Shown here: piece after piece, positions 48,656 to 58,125 of the stretch
Numbering within the stretch: the first letter of the stretch is position 1
Layout of the letters: the number at the start of each line of letters is the position of its first letter
Assembly (NCBI RefSeq): GCF_002260525.1
Contig: NZ_MRYI01000010.1
Coordinates: 62,001-126,000 of the forward strand
Source: Hahella sp. CCB-MM4
Lineage (GTDB): Bacteria > Pseudomonadota > Gammaproteobacteria > Pseudomonadales > Oleiphilaceae
Length of the DNA stretch: 64,000 nt
Reading direction: 5' to 3'
The notes under the pieces: model-generated
Seen by the model: the letters and a program-made list of their open reading frames with translations, nothing else
The model's database searches: none
What the model was told of the DNA's origin: nothing
Position numbers and translations under genes: made by a program

Positions 48656-50152
48656 TTAAAATTTGAATCCCTCGCCGGCAGCGCTGATTTCCTTAAGTCT
48701 GTTTTTGATAATCAGGGTTTGTTGATAGTTGCCCTTGGCTTTCGTTAGGGCTTGCCGCAATTGCTGGGTCGCTCGACCAATATCCCCTTTCAGATAGAAG
48801 TACTCTGCCCGGGCTTGATGTAGCTCTGCAATGGAGCCGGCCTGGCCATGAGTTTCTGCTAACTGGTACCACAAATCCGGTTCATTTCCATAGTAGGTGC
48901 TAAGCCTGCGCAGAATGTCTTCAGCCTTGGCGTACTCACCTTGCTGACTATAGAGGTTCGCTAGCGAGCGAGAGATTGGATAGTTGTCCGGATTTCTCTC
49001 CAGATGACGCTTCAACAGATCAATTGCTGAATCCAGTTGATTTGTCGCTGCCAACCAATCGGCATTCAGTACCACGACAGAAATGCGATTGGCGTCGGTT
49101 GCCAGTAGCTGGTCCAGAGCGTTCTTGCTTTCCTCCGGGCGGTTAACTTTGATCGATGCCAGAACTGCCCCATAGAGAGCTGCCTTTCGTTCAAGGCCAG
49201 AGCTGTCACTGATGCGGCCTTTAAATACCTGTAGAGCCTCTTCGGTATTTTTGGCGTAATGTGTCAGGACTCTGCTTTGAACATAGTAGTAATCAACGTC
49301 TTCCTGATAATGACCGGGAGGGTAAGAGGCCGCACGATTGGCCGTATCGGCGACCCTGGACTCTGTTAGCGGGTGAGTGCGCAGATATTCGGGAACCTGG
49401 GAGCTGTAGCGGGAGCTCTTCAGCATGCGCTCAAACATTGAGGGCATGGAATCGGGATCCATGCCTGTATTAACAAGGGTTTCCATTCCAATGCGGTCCG
49501 CTTCCTGTTCGTTCTGGCGGCTGTAGCTGAGTTGTTCCTGCAAAGATAGAGCCTGGCTGGAGGCAAGTGCCGCGATGCCGGCATCAGAGCCTGCTGCGGC
49601 TGCCAATATGACGCTGGCCAGTATTCCGGCCATATTCAACGCTGTATAGGACTTGCTTTCTTCTAGTCTGCGGGCGAAGTGGCGCTGGCTTAAGTGAGCC
49701 AATTCGTGTGCTACGACGCTGGCAAATTCCTGCTCGGTTTGCGCATGCAGAAACAGTCCGCCATTGATACCAATCACTCCGCCGGGAACGGCAAACGCAT
49801 TCAGAGCGCTGGAGTCGACAACGATGGTGGTCAGTTTTTTGTCTGATAGTTGGCTGTTTGGAGCTAATTTGAATATCAGGTCTTTGACATACTGAATGGT
49901 GAGTGGGTCTTCCAGCATTTCTACCTGGCCGCGCAGAGATCTTAGCCACGCCTGACCAAGTGCTTGTTCCTGGGACGGGGTTATCGAGCCTGAACTGTTG
50001 CCCAGATCTGGTAAATCACTTTGGCCAGCTGCAAAAGAGTAACCTGGGAAAAAAATTGCCAGTGCAAAAAAGACCAGCGCAAAAAAGATAGTCTGGACAG
50101 AATGAGTGGGGATGAATTTTGGGGAGATTCTTTTATATAACCTGAATGTCAC
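48656..50152 (-). CDS. bepA: periplasmic M48 metalloprotease with TPRs, BepA type
   Basis: A periplasmic chaperone-protease for outer-membrane protein assembly. It has 498 residues, like E. coli BepA (487). The signal peptide ends SFA near 41, the zinc motif HELAH is near 146-150, the third ligand region QNEQEADRIGM is near 210, and C-terminal TPRs are near 310-480. It starts with GTG at 50152. The hydrophobic core of the signal peptide (FFALVFFALAIFF) is encoded by a 15-bp direct duplication. Divergent from tusA. Confidence 0.92.
   Translation of the reverse strand: MTFRLYKRISPKFIPTHSVQTIFFALVFFALAIFFPGYSFAAGQSDLPDLGNSSGSITPSQEQALGQAWLRSLRGQVEMLEDPLTIQYVKDLIFKLAPNSQLSDKKLTTIVVDSSALNAFAVPGGVIGINGGLFLHAQTEQEFASVVAHELAHLSQRHFARRLEESKSYTALNMAGILASVILAAAAGSDAGIAALASSQALSLQEQLSYSRQNEQEADRIGMETLVNTGMDPDSMPSMFERMLKSSRYSSQVPEYLRTHPLTESRVADTANRAASYPPGHYQEDVDYYYVQSRVLTHYAKNTEEALQVFKGRISDSSGLERKAALYGAVLASIKVNRPEESKNALDQLLATDANRISVVVLNADWLAATNQLDSAIDLLKRHLERNPDNYPISRSLANLYSQQGEYAKAEDILRRLSTYYGNEPDLWYQLAETHGQAGSIAELHQARAEYFYLKGDIGRATQQLRQALTKAKGNYQQTLIIKNRLKEISAAGEGFKF
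50059..50088. repeat. bepA: 15-bp duplication within the bepA signal peptide
   Basis: Two adjacent 15-bp units (ccagtgcaaaaaaga and ccagcgcaaaaaaga) differ at one base. On the minus strand they encode repeated FFAL and lengthen the hydrophobic core. Confidence 0.88.
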
Positions 50153-50467
50153 ATCGACTACCTGTAGCCTGGGCGGATCAGGAAAATCTGCCGTGGCGAG
50201 CTTGCATCCGTTACTTAGAAAATGGTGTGTTGAATAGCATAGTCCGGGGGTGGCTGCTAAAACAACTTTCGCGATGCAACATTACAATATGGCAATTCGG
50301 CCTATAACCACCTATGATCGCGCGCGATTAGGTGTGTGATGATGTAGTATTTGCCGCTGACCTATTGTCTTGGATGTCTCGTTGAAGGTGAGCGGCGATA
50401 ATATGTTCAGTGTTTGCGGGTGCTGGTTTGAAATATCCAGTGCCGGGCTGTCCAAATCGGAGGGTGC
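50153..50467. other. bepA-tusA divergent intergenic region
   Basis: 315 bases with no credible gene. Presumably holds the two divergent promoters. I see no strong consensus pair, no repeat array and no recognisable riboswitch. Confidence 0.6.
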
Positions 50468-50707
50468 ATGTCAGAGAGTTTTTCGGCAGAGGATGTACTG
50501 GACCTGCGAGGGTTGCGATGTCCTATGCCATTGCTAAAAACCAAACAGCGTCTCAATCAGCTGGAGCTTGGGGCGTGTCTCCACGTGATTGCCACTGATC
50601 CTGGTTCGGTTCGGGACTTTGGCTCATATTTGGAATTGAGCCAGCACCAGTTGCGTGAGCAACGGGAAGAAGGTGGCGAGTTCCACTTCTGGATTGTAAA
50701 GGGATAA
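50468..50707 (+). CDS. tusA: sulfurtransferase TusA family protein
   Basis: A small cytosolic persulfide carrier of 79 residues. The active Cys18 is in LRGLRCPMPLLKTK, the canonical CPxP motif. TusA proteins relay sulfur for tRNA thiolation and molybdenum cofactor assembly. Start ATG with a GGAGGG-like site. 74 bases upstream of the PerM-type gene on the same strand. Confidence 0.92.
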   Translation: MSESFSAEDVLDLRGLRCPMPLLKTKQRLNQLELGACLHVIATDPGSVRDFGSYLELSQHQLREQREEGGEFHFWIVKG

Positions 50708-50781
50708 TCAGAGTAACCTGTCGGTCATGCTTGAATTCTGACGACAAATCTTTGGTCTAATTGGACTGCTGAGTTGCTGTA

Positions 50782-51849
50782 ATGCTTAAGATCATTCAAA
50801 ACTGGTTTGAGAGATACTTTTCCGACGAAGAGGCGGTCATTGTATTTCTGCTGCTGGTCATTAGCACTTTTTTAATATTGACCCTGGGTGCGCTCGTTGC
50901 CCCGGTAATAGCAAGTATTGTCATTGCTTATATTCTGCAGGGGCTTGTGGTTAAGCTGCAACGCCTCGGTTTTAGGCATATCTATGCCGTGTTAACGGTG
51001 TTTGCGGCATTTTTGGGTGTGACGTTGGCAACTGTTCTGGTATTGCTGCCAATGGTGGCTACCCAGGTCAGCTCTTTGTTCAAAGAGTTGCCTAATATGC
51101 TGTCCAATGCCCAGAGCCTGATCAAGTTGTTGCCTCAGCAATATCCGGAGATTATTTCCGAGGAGGCGGTGGCCAGCATTTATTCCCAGGTCACTAACGA
51201 AGTGACGTCTTTTACTCAGTGGGTTCTGTCATTCTCTCTGTCAAGTATCCCTACCGTCATTGCCATTATGATTTATGCGGTATTGGTGCCTATCATGGTG
51301 TTCTTTTTTCTTAAGGATAAGGATCAGTTGCTAGCGTCGTTTTCGTCAATTCTCCCGACCGAGCGTCGGTTGATGAAAGAGATCTGGAGGGAATCCAACG
51401 TGCAGTTTGCCAACTATATTCGCGGCAAGGTGCTGGAGATTGTGATTGTCGGCGTTGCCACCTATCTGGCATTTGTCTGGGTGGGGTTGGAGTATTCCGT
51501 CTTGCTGGCCATTCTGGTGGGTCTATCTGTCGTGATTCCCTATATCGGTGCAGCAGTGGTGACGATACCTGTAGCACTCATCGGGCTGTTCCAGTTCGGT
51601 TGGGGGAGTGATTTTATCTGGCTGATGGTGATATATGGTGTGATTCAAGGATTGGATGGCAATGTGCTGGTCCCATTGTTGTTTTCAGAGGTGGTCAATC
51701 TGCATCCGGTCATTATCATAACCAGTGTATTGTTATTTGGCGGATTTTGGGGGATATGGGGAGTGTTTTTCGCGATTCCGCTGGCAACGTTGATCAAGGC
51801 GATCTTTGCTGCCTGGCCACGTATCAGTCGCCCATCGGCCCAAATCTGA
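50782..51849 (+). CDS. AI-2E/PerM family permease
   Basis: An inner-membrane protein of 355 residues with about seven or eight helices (near 18-60, 70-95, 150-180, 205-245, 260-290 and 310-345). The motif PYIGAAVVTIPVALIG near 254 and the C-terminal FGGFWGIWGVFFAIPLATLIKA are family hallmarks. Members have been proposed to export AI-2 or act as Na+/H+ antiporters; the substrate cannot be told here. Located between tusA and bcp as in related genomes. Confidence 0.9.
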   Translation: MLKIIQNWFERYFSDEEAVIVFLLLVISTFLILTLGALVAPVIASIVIAYILQGLVVKLQRLGFRHIYAVLTVFAAFLGVTLATVLVLLPMVATQVSSLFKELPNMLSNAQSLIKLLPQQYPEIISEEAVASIYSQVTNEVTSFTQWVLSFSLSSIPTVIAIMIYAVLVPIMVFFFLKDKDQLLASFSSILPTERRLMKEIWRESNVQFANYIRGKVLEIVIVGVATYLAFVWVGLEYSVLLAILVGLSVVIPYIGAAVVTIPVALIGLFQFGWGSDFIWLMVIYGVIQGLDGNVLVPLLFSEVVNLHPVIIITSVLLFGGFWGIWGVFFAIPLATLIKAIFAAWPRISRPSAQI

Positions 51850-51952
51850 GCCGGTGGGAAGGCGGTCCGCCAGATTGAATGTTCTTAGGTCAGAATAGGG
51901 ACTCTCAAATCAAAATCGAGCTATAAAGATAGAAGGCTATGAAAATCGAGGG

Positions 51953-52414
51953 TTATAGTTGACGGGCGGCCTCAAGAACTTCTGCAACATGGCCCTTCAC
52001 TTTTACTTTACGCCATTCTTTTGCCAGTTTACCTGAGCTGTCGATAAGGAACGTGGAGCGTTCAATGCCCATGTATTCCTTGCCATAGAGTTTCTTAAGC
52101 TTTATCACGTCAAAAAGCTTGCATAGCTCTTCGTCTGGATCAGTGATCAGTTCGAAGGGAAAGCTGTGTTTGGCCTTAAAATTCTGATGGGTTTTAAGGC
52201 TGTCCTTCGAAACCCCGAAAATTACCGTATTCAGCTTCGTAAATTCTTCATGGTGGTCTCGGAAGTCCTGTCCTTCGGTGGTGCAGCCCGGAGTGTTGTC
52301 CTTAGGGTAAAAGTAAATGACGACATTTCGCCCCAGCAGATCCCCTGAGCTTACGGTTTGGTCGGGAGTGGCGGTGACGGAAAATTCAGGAATCTGTTTA
52401 TTTAGCTCAATCAT
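51953..52414 (-). CDS. bcp: thioredoxin-dependent peroxiredoxin BCP
   Basis: Reduces organic hydroperoxides and H2O2. It has 153 residues. The peroxidatic Cys44 is in KDNTPGCTTEGQDFRD. In E. coli BCP a resolving Cys lies five residues later; here that position (49) is Gln, so this is probably a 1-Cys form. Its stop lies in A+T-rich sequence with a weak 16-bp repetition (about 51911-51957). Convergent with the PerM-type gene, and transcribed in the same direction as gcvR upstream. Confidence 0.94.
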   Translation of the reverse strand: MIELNKQIPEFSVTATPDQTVSSGDLLGRNVVIYFYPKDNTPGCTTEGQDFRDHHEEFTKLNTVIFGVSKDSLKTHQNFKAKHSFPFELITDPDEELCKLFDVIKLKKLYGKEYMGIERSTFLIDSSGKLAKEWRKVKVKGHVAEVLEAARQL

Positions 52415-52520
52415 GTTGTTCCTTAAGGGGGTTGTCTAGGTTGCGCGATATATACGGTGCATTGTATGCAGAATCTGCAGAAAATATGGGCAGCCGGGCG
52501 AGCAGCTGCCACAGAAGAGG

Positions 52521-53069
52521 TTAGAGGCCGCGTATGGGTTCGATGACGGCATCCAGGTTTCGGTCGTCGCAAAATAACATGAATTCCTCCCGCAGGCTGG
52601 CCAGATGCGTATCTGAAGGAATGTGAATGGTCATATTCATGTTAAACATCTGGGTGCCGCAATGTGGGGCGCTGTAAGTGCTGGTTTCCAAGTCGGCAAT
52701 ATTGATGTTACGCCGGGAGAAGAACTGTGAAATGTCATGCACTATGCCTGGTTGATCCAATGCGACAACGTTGATGGAGTAGGTGATGGATTTTGCAGGT
52801 AATCTGGCCTTGGTCTGCTTGACCATGGTGGTCAAGTCAAGTTTGCGGGCCAGTGTCGGGAGGGCATTTTCCAGTTTTGCCACAGAATCCCAGTTGCCAG
52901 ACACCATCATGATTACTGCAAACTCTCCACCCAGAACAGTCATCCGACTGTCGATGATATTGCATTGATATTCTCTGCAGAGCTTGGAAAGTTCGTTGAC
53001 AATTCCAGGGCGGTCTTCGCCCAGGGCGGAAATAACCAGATGATTGATTTGTGATACTGGGTTAACCAT
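52521..53069 (-). CDS. gcvR: glycine cleavage system transcriptional repressor GcvR
   Basis: A cytosolic protein of 182 residues with two ACT domains (about 8-85 and 93-175: VISALGEDRPGIVNELSKLC and VVALDQPGIVHDISQFFSRR). In E. coli GcvR binds GcvA to repress gcvTHP in the absence of glycine. It is divergent from dapA, a widely conserved layout next to bcp. 106 bases upstream of bcp on the same strand. Confidence 0.93.
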   Translation of the reverse strand: MVNPVSQINHLVISALGEDRPGIVNELSKLCREYQCNIIDSRMTVLGGEFAVIMMVSGNWDSVAKLENALPTLARKLDLTTMVKQTKARLPAKSITYSINVVALDQPGIVHDISQFFSRRNINIADLETSTYSAPHCGTQMFNMNMTIHIPSDTHLASLREEFMLFCDDRNLDAVIEPIRGL

Positions 53070-53375
53070 GTCGGTAGGTAACCTTTTCTGTTGAAGGGTG
53101 GTTTAAATAACGGTTCTGCGTCTCGATGGTAAGCAGCCACATAGTTACTCTCGAGGAGCTTCAGTGTCAAGTGGATGACAGGGAGGTGTTATCATCGTCA
53201 GTCAAGATTGTCAGGGCTGCCGCCAGGGATTGTGAAAGTAACATGGAATATTGTTAATAAGCTGCGCCGACTCTTGTGAAGGTCAGGGGCGATGAGTACC
53301 ATAGTGGGTCGATTTTTCATACATCTAAATCCATTCTCCGATACCGGAGAATGTGAGTCTCTTGTGGAGTAAGAC
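53070..53375. other. gcvR-dapA divergent intergenic region
   Basis: 306 bases with no gene. A possible dapA promoter is TTGTGA (53230-53235), 17 bases, GTTAAT (53253-53258), with only moderate match. A perfect hairpin lies at 53332-53353 just before dapA. Confidence 0.6.
53332..53353 (+). promoter_or_regulatory. dapA: hairpin in the dapA leader
   Basis: A perfect 9-bp stem CATTCTCCG / CGGAGAATG with a 4-base loop ends 22 bases before the dapA ATG and about 12 bases before its ribosome site. No T tract follows, so it is not a simple terminator; a stability or regulatory element is possible. Confidence 0.5.
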
Positions 53376-54254
53376 ATGATTACAGGCAGCTTGGTGGCTT
53401 TGGCGACACCAATGCATGAAGACGGTAGCATTGATTGGGAGTCTCTCGATTGTCTGCTGGACTTCCATATAGATAATGGTACTCACGGCATTGTCGCCGT
53501 TGGGACTTCCGGTGAGTCTGCAACCCTGGACTTTGAAGAGCACGAAGCGGTTCTTAAACATGTTGTCAATTACGTCGCCAAACGTATTCCGGTGATTGCC
53601 GGAACCGGAGCCAACTCCACCCAGGAAGCATTGCATCTGACTGAACAGGCCAAAAAGGCCGGAGCCGATGCATGTCTGCTGGTCACTCCGTATTACAACA
53701 AGCCTACCCAGGAAGGCCTTTACAGGCACTACAAGTTACTGGCCGAGTCTGTTGATATCCCACAGATTTTGTACAACGTTCCAGGTCGAACTGCTTGCGA
53801 TATGCTCAACAGCACTGTCTGTCGGCTAGCGCAAATTCCCAATATCGTTGGGATAAAAGATGCTACGGGAGATATTCCCCGTGGTCGTGCACTGATCGAA
53901 GCGGTTGGTCCGGACTTCGCCGTATACTCCGGCGACGATGGTACAGCAGTAGATCTCATTTTGGCCGGCGGTAAAGGCAACATTTCCGTGACTGCCAACG
54001 TTGCCCCCAAACAGATGTCGATGCTTTGTGAAATGGCATTGAATGGGGAGCGCGAAGCTGCGCAGGCTCTTCAAGCCAAACTGATGCCTTTGCATAATGC
54101 GCTGTTCCTCGAATCCAACCCGATTCCGGTTAAGTGGGCGTTGGCTGAGATGGGGCTGATCAAGAAGGGAATACGTCTGCCTCTGACGGAGTTGGACGCG
54201 CAATACCATGATACTGTGAGAGCCGCGCTAAAAGTGTTGGATGCCTCTGACTGA
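53376..54254 (+). CDS. dapA: 4-hydroxy-tetrahydrodipicolinate synthase
   Basis: Condenses pyruvate with aspartate semialdehyde in lysine and diaminopimelate synthesis. It has 292 residues, as in E. coli. The TIM barrel contains GTSGESATL near 44, the Tyr motif TPYYNKPTQEG near 131 and the Schiff-base Lys in GIKDATGD near 161. Followed 45 bases later by bamC, the conserved pair. Confidence 0.98.
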   Translation: MITGSLVALATPMHEDGSIDWESLDCLLDFHIDNGTHGIVAVGTSGESATLDFEEHEAVLKHVVNYVAKRIPVIAGTGANSTQEALHLTEQAKKAGADACLLVTPYYNKPTQEGLYRHYKLLAESVDIPQILYNVPGRTACDMLNSTVCRLAQIPNIVGIKDATGDIPRGRALIEAVGPDFAVYSGDDGTAVDLILAGGKGNISVTANVAPKQMSMLCEMALNGEREAAQALQAKLMPLHNALFLESNPIPVKWALAEMGLIKKGIRLPLTELDAQYHDTVRAALKVLDASD

Positions 54255-54299
54255 TAAGTGGTCCATTGATTAATACAATATTCAGCCTCAGGCGCTTAC

Positions 54300-55346
54300 A
54301 TGGTTGATGTGAAATCCATGCGAATTATTTATGTTCTTTGCGGAGTGGCTGTTCTGGCCACCTCCGGTTGCGGTCTTATCGAAGATAGAACCGATCAGTA
54401 TATGACTGCCAACAAAGGAGAGCCGCTGGTAGTGCCGGAATGGTACTCGACCAGGCGTCTGAAGGATCGATATCCGATACCTGAAGCGGATCAGGGCTTT
54501 GTGGCTACTGAGGAGTTTCAGGTTCCCCCCCCGCCGGAGCCAGGGCTTGAAATCACGTTGGAGCAATTTGTGGTGAAATCCACGGATTCAGAGACTTGGT
54601 TGCTTGCCAGCGAAGCGCCCGGAAAAATCTGGCCTGCATTGAAAAACTATTGGGAATCCCAGGGTGCGGAAGTAAGAGAAGTGAATACTTCGGCAGGAAA
54701 TATGCAGGTCCTACTCCCCAATACCTCCTTGAAAGCGGCGGACTTTATTACCAATAACGGCCTGCAGTCATTTGTCCGCGACGGAGAGGTGATGCTGCAT
54801 ATCTATGTTCAGCAAGGGTTAAAACGACGCAGCTCTGAGATTCGGGTTTCACCTGTGCTGTTTTCGGAGTTGGGCGCTGATACGCAACAGGCGTTGCTCA
54901 CCGGGATTAAAAGCTATCTGGATGATAATGCCGAATCACTGGAAAGCTACTCTCTGGTGGCCCAGAATATTGGTGGCGAGGAAAAGCTTGCTCTGGTCAA
55001 TGAAACCGGAGAAACCCCTTTTATCCGTGTAAAGCTTGATTTTGAGCGGGCCTGGTTTGCGGTAGGTGAAGCCTTGGATAAGGCTCATGTTCCGGTGATT
55101 GACCTGAATCGTAGCGAAGGCTCGTATTTCGTTCGCTACGGTAAAGATGAGGATAAGAAATCCGGAGGGTTCTTCGGCTGGCTGAAGGGGGATGACGAAG
55201 ACTTGTTGTCTGATCGTTTTAACTTCCGCATTGAGCTGAAGCAGGAAGCTGATGGAATCCATATTGAGTCACTACCAACGCAGGCTGATGTTGATGATCA
55301 GGATCAGGTTCGTTTGCTGAATCAGTTGCTTGATCACTTGTCCTGA
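54300..55346 (+). CDS. bamC: outer-membrane assembly lipoprotein BamC
   Basis: A lipoprotein of the BAM complex. It has 348 residues from 54300; an in-frame ATG at 54318 is equally possible. The lipobox is ATSGC near residue 24, followed by the unstructured segment that binds BamD (DRTDQYMTANKGEPLVVPEW, with the family-typical YxxA...PLxVPP). Two helix-grip domains (about 100-215 and 225-345) follow. Located between dapA and purC, the canonical position. Confidence 0.92.
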   Translation: MVDVKSMRIIYVLCGVAVLATSGCGLIEDRTDQYMTANKGEPLVVPEWYSTRRLKDRYPIPEADQGFVATEEFQVPPPPEPGLEITLEQFVVKSTDSETWLLASEAPGKIWPALKNYWESQGAEVREVNTSAGNMQVLLPNTSLKAADFITNNGLQSFVRDGEVMLHIYVQQGLKRRSSEIRVSPVLFSELGADTQQALLTGIKSYLDDNAESLESYSLVAQNIGGEEKLALVNETGETPFIRVKLDFERAWFAVGEALDKAHVPVIDLNRSEGSYFVRYGKDEDKKSGGFFGWLKGDDEDLLSDRFNFRIELKQEADGIHIESLPTQADVDDQDQVRLLNQLLDHLS

Positions 55347-55520
55347 TGATGCATGGCTCCGGTGCGGGAAATAACCGGTTGGCTATTCAGGATTTCTATT
55401 GTTTGTGCCTGGAAATGAATATTGCGGATCAGCCAGGTCTGGTTGGTCCGAAGTCTATTAACTTTGTGGGAATACCACGCCAATCTGTTCTACAGACTAT
55501 TCTTTTTGGAGAATGCCCCC

Positions 55521-56231
55521 ATGCAAAAGCGCGAAGAGCTTTATTCTGGTAAAGCAAAATCCATTTACAAAACCGACGACGCTGATCGGTTCATTATGGA
55601 GTTCCGCGATGATACCTCAGCATTTGATGGGGTTAAGAAAGCGCAGTTATCTCGCAAAGGTATGGTGAACAACAAGTTTAATGCGTTCATTATGGAAAAA
55701 CTCAGTGCTGCCGGAGTGCCGGTTCACTTTGAAAAGTTGCTTTCAGATAACGAATCCCTGGTTAAGAATCTCAAAATGATCCCGGTGGAATGTGTTGTTC
55801 GGAATGTGGCTGCCGGCAGTTTGTGTCGTCGCCTGGGGATCAAAGAAGGCTTGGCTCTGACTCCTCCTACCTTTGAATTATTTCTTAAGAATGACGAACT
55901 CCATGACCCCATGATCAATGAATACCATGCATTGGCATTCGGGTGGGCGACCCAGGAACAACTGGACCGGATGAAGGAGTTGACCTTCAAGGTGAACGAT
56001 GTGCTTAAGGCTATGTTTGCTGAAGCCGGGATGACACTGGTGGACTACAAACTTGAGTTTGGTTCCTTCCAGGGTGAAGTTGTTCTGGGGGATGAATTCA
56101 GCCCGGATGGATGTCGAATCTGGGACGCGGAAACCGGAGAGAAAATGGATAAAGACCGTTTTCGTCAGGATCTGGGCAATGTTATTGAGTACTACGAAGA
56201 AGTGGGTAAACGTCTGGGAATGACCTTTTAG
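55521..56231 (+). CDS. purC: phosphoribosylaminoimidazole-succinocarboxamide synthase (SAICAR synthetase)
   Basis: Joins CAIR and aspartate with ATP in purine synthesis. The ATG at 55521 gives 236 residues, the E. coli length (237), with GGAGAA about 6-10 bases upstream. The open frame reaches 55422, but those codons are not family-like. Motifs: [14 protein letters not shown] near 7, [16 protein letters not shown] near 95 and LVDYKLEFG near 173. Third gene of the dapA-bamC-purC group, 174 bases after bamC. Confidence 0.97.
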   Translation: MQKREELYSGKAKSIYKTDDADRFIMEFRDDTSAFDGVKKAQLSRKGMVNNKFNAFIMEKLSAAGVPVHFEKLLSDNESLVKNLKMIPVECVVRNVAAGSLCRRLGIKEGLALTPPTFELFLKNDELHDPMINEYHALAFGWATQEQLDRMKELTFKVNDVLKAMFAEAGMTLVDYKLEFGSFQGEVVLGDEFSPDGCRIWDAETGEKMDKDRFRQDLGNVIEYYEEVGKRLGMTF

Positions 56232-56264
56232 TAGCCCAGACATCACAAACTTTGGAGCGAATCG

Positions 56265-57014
56265 ATGGTAAAAAGTGGATTAAATAAGACTTTGTTGACG
56301 GGCATTCTTGCTGGTGTTGTCAGTATGGGAGCTCATGCGGATTCTCTCGGTTTCTTTGCTGGAGTCAGTGCCTGGAATGCAGGCTTAACTGGTGATGTCC
56401 AGTCTGGCCCGGAATCCGTAGATGTTAAGGATGAGCTGGGGTTCGACGATGATACGTTCGTTCAGGCGTATGTTGCATTTGAGCATCCTGTTCCCGGGTT
56501 GCCGAATCTGAAACTCCAGTACACAGAGTTGAGCCAGTCTGCCAATGGTACGTTAACCAAGACATTTGATAATGTTACCTTTACCGGTGATGTCGCCTCT
56601 GATGTGGATCTGACCCACACGGATCTGATTGCATACTGGAGAGTGCTCGACAATGTCGTGAATCTGGATCTCGGTTTGCAGGCAAGAATGTTTGATGGTG
56701 AAGTGGTGATTCGTGAGACCTCCGGGACCAAGAGTGAATCAACCACTGACATCGATGAAGTGGTGCCCATGTTATATGGTGGTATTGGCGTTGATCTACC
56801 ACTGACTGGACTGAGTGCCGGAGTGAACGTGGCCGGGCTGAAATATGATGACAATCGGCTGGTTGATGTTAATGCCCGTATAAATTACGAAATAGCGGTG
56901 GTCGGAGTGGAAGCCGGTTATCGTAAAATCAGTGTGGATCTGGATGATATCAATGACATCTCGGCGGATTTGTCTGTTGGGGGTCCATACCTTGGAATCA
57001 GCGTCCACTTTTAA
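56265..57014 (+). CDS. outer-membrane beta-barrel protein, TIGR04219-like
   Basis: 249 residues with a signal peptide ending AHA near 25. Alternating hydrophobic beta-strand patterns (FFAGVSAWNAGLTGDVQS at the start, GGPYLGISVHF at the end, with a terminal aromatic) mark an 8-12-stranded outer-membrane barrel. The similarity I recognise is to the TIGR04219 family of small outer-membrane proteins; role unknown. Start ATG with a GGAGCGA site. Confidence 0.75.
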   Translation: MVKSGLNKTLLTGILAGVVSMGAHADSLGFFAGVSAWNAGLTGDVQSGPESVDVKDELGFDDDTFVQAYVAFEHPVPGLPNLKLQYTELSQSANGTLTKTFDNVTFTGDVASDVDLTHTDLIAYWRVLDNVVNLDLGLQARMFDGEVVIRETSGTKSESTTDIDEVVPMLYGGIGVDLPLTGLSAGVNVAGLKYDDNRLVDVNARINYEIAVVGVEAGYRKISVDLDDINDISADLSVGGPYLGISVHF

Positions 57015-57070
57015 GCTAAGGACTAATCGCGGCAGAAAAAGTGGAATCATTTGTTAACGGGAATTCGCAT

Positions 57071-58078
57071 ATGAAAGTTTTGGTTACGGGAACAGCAGGC
57101 TTTATTGGTTCCCATGTCGCGCATCGCTTGCTGGACCGTGGGGATGAAGTCATTGGGGTAGACAATCTTAATGACTACTACGAAGTATCCCTGAAAGAAG
57201 CCCGTCTGGCCCGATTAACTCCAAAGTCTGGATTTACGGATGTTCGGCTCGATATTGCTGATCGCGAGGGGATGGAGGCGTTATTTGCCAAGCATAAACC
57301 TGATCGTGTGGTGCATCTTGCGGCTCAGGCAGGTGTGCGATACTCGCTGGAAAATCCTCATGCCTATGTGGATGCTAACCTGGTCGGGCATATGAATATT
57401 CTCGAAGGCTGTCGACACCATCAGGTGGAGCATCTGGTATATGCCTCAAGTAGCTCGGTATATGGTGCCAACGAGTCAATGCCGTTCTCGGTCCATGATA
57501 ATGTCGATCACCCGCTCAGCCTCTATGCTGCTACAAAAAAAGCCAATGAGCTGATGTCCCACACCTATAGCTCCTTGTACGGGTTGCCTACAACGGGATT
57601 ACGGTTTTTTACCGTATACGGTCCGTGGGGCAGGCCGGACATGGCTTTGTTCATATTTACCCGTAAGATCCTTGCCGGTGAACCCATCGACGTTTTCAAC
57701 TATGGGAAGCATAAAAGAGACTTCACTTATGTTGATGATATTGTCGAGGGGGTCATCCGAACGCTGGATCATGTGGCAACCGCAAATGACCAGTGGAGTG
57801 GTATGCAGCCTGATCCTGGTACCGGCAAAGCGCCTTATCGGATCTATAACATCGGAAGTAATAATCCAGTCGAACTTTCCCGCTATATAGAAATTCTGGA
57901 AGAGTGTCTGGGTAGAAAAGCTGAGCGGAATCTATTGCCTATGCAGCCCGGAGATGTGCCGGCCACTTATGCTGATGTCCAGGCTTTAATTGATGATGTG
58001 GGATATAAGCCTTCTACCACAGTTGAGGAAGGTATTGCCAAATTTGTGGATTGGTATCGGGATTACTATAAAGTCTGA
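57071..58078 (+). CDS. NAD-dependent epimerase, UDP-glucuronate 4-epimerase-like
   Basis: A short-chain dehydrogenase-type sugar nucleotide epimerase of 335 residues from the ATG at 57071 (a GTG at 57041 is also open). GTAGFIGSH is at 7-15, SSSVYGANE near 128 and YAATKKANE near 153. The stretch [18 protein letters not shown] and the following [16 protein letters not shown] closely match enzymes that convert UDP-GlcA to UDP-GalA. That would use the Ugd product. It stands alone between the barrel protein and carbonic anhydrase genes. Confidence 0.88.
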   Translation: MKVLVTGTAGFIGSHVAHRLLDRGDEVIGVDNLNDYYEVSLKEARLARLTPKSGFTDVRLDIADREGMEALFAKHKPDRVVHLAAQAGVRYSLENPHAYVDANLVGHMNILEGCRHHQVEHLVYASSSSVYGANESMPFSVHDNVDHPLSLYAATKKANELMSHTYSSLYGLPTTGLRFFTVYGPWGRPDMALFIFTRKILAGEPIDVFNYGKHKRDFTYVDDIVEGVIRTLDHVATANDQWSGMQPDPGTGKAPYRIYNIGSNNPVELSRYIEILEECLGRKAERNLLPMQPGDVPATYADVQALIDDVGYKPSTTVEEGIAKFVDWYRDYYKV

Positions 58079-58125
58079 CGAAATCAGTCTGCTAATCAAT
58101 CGTTAAAAAGTGCTCAGGAGATATT

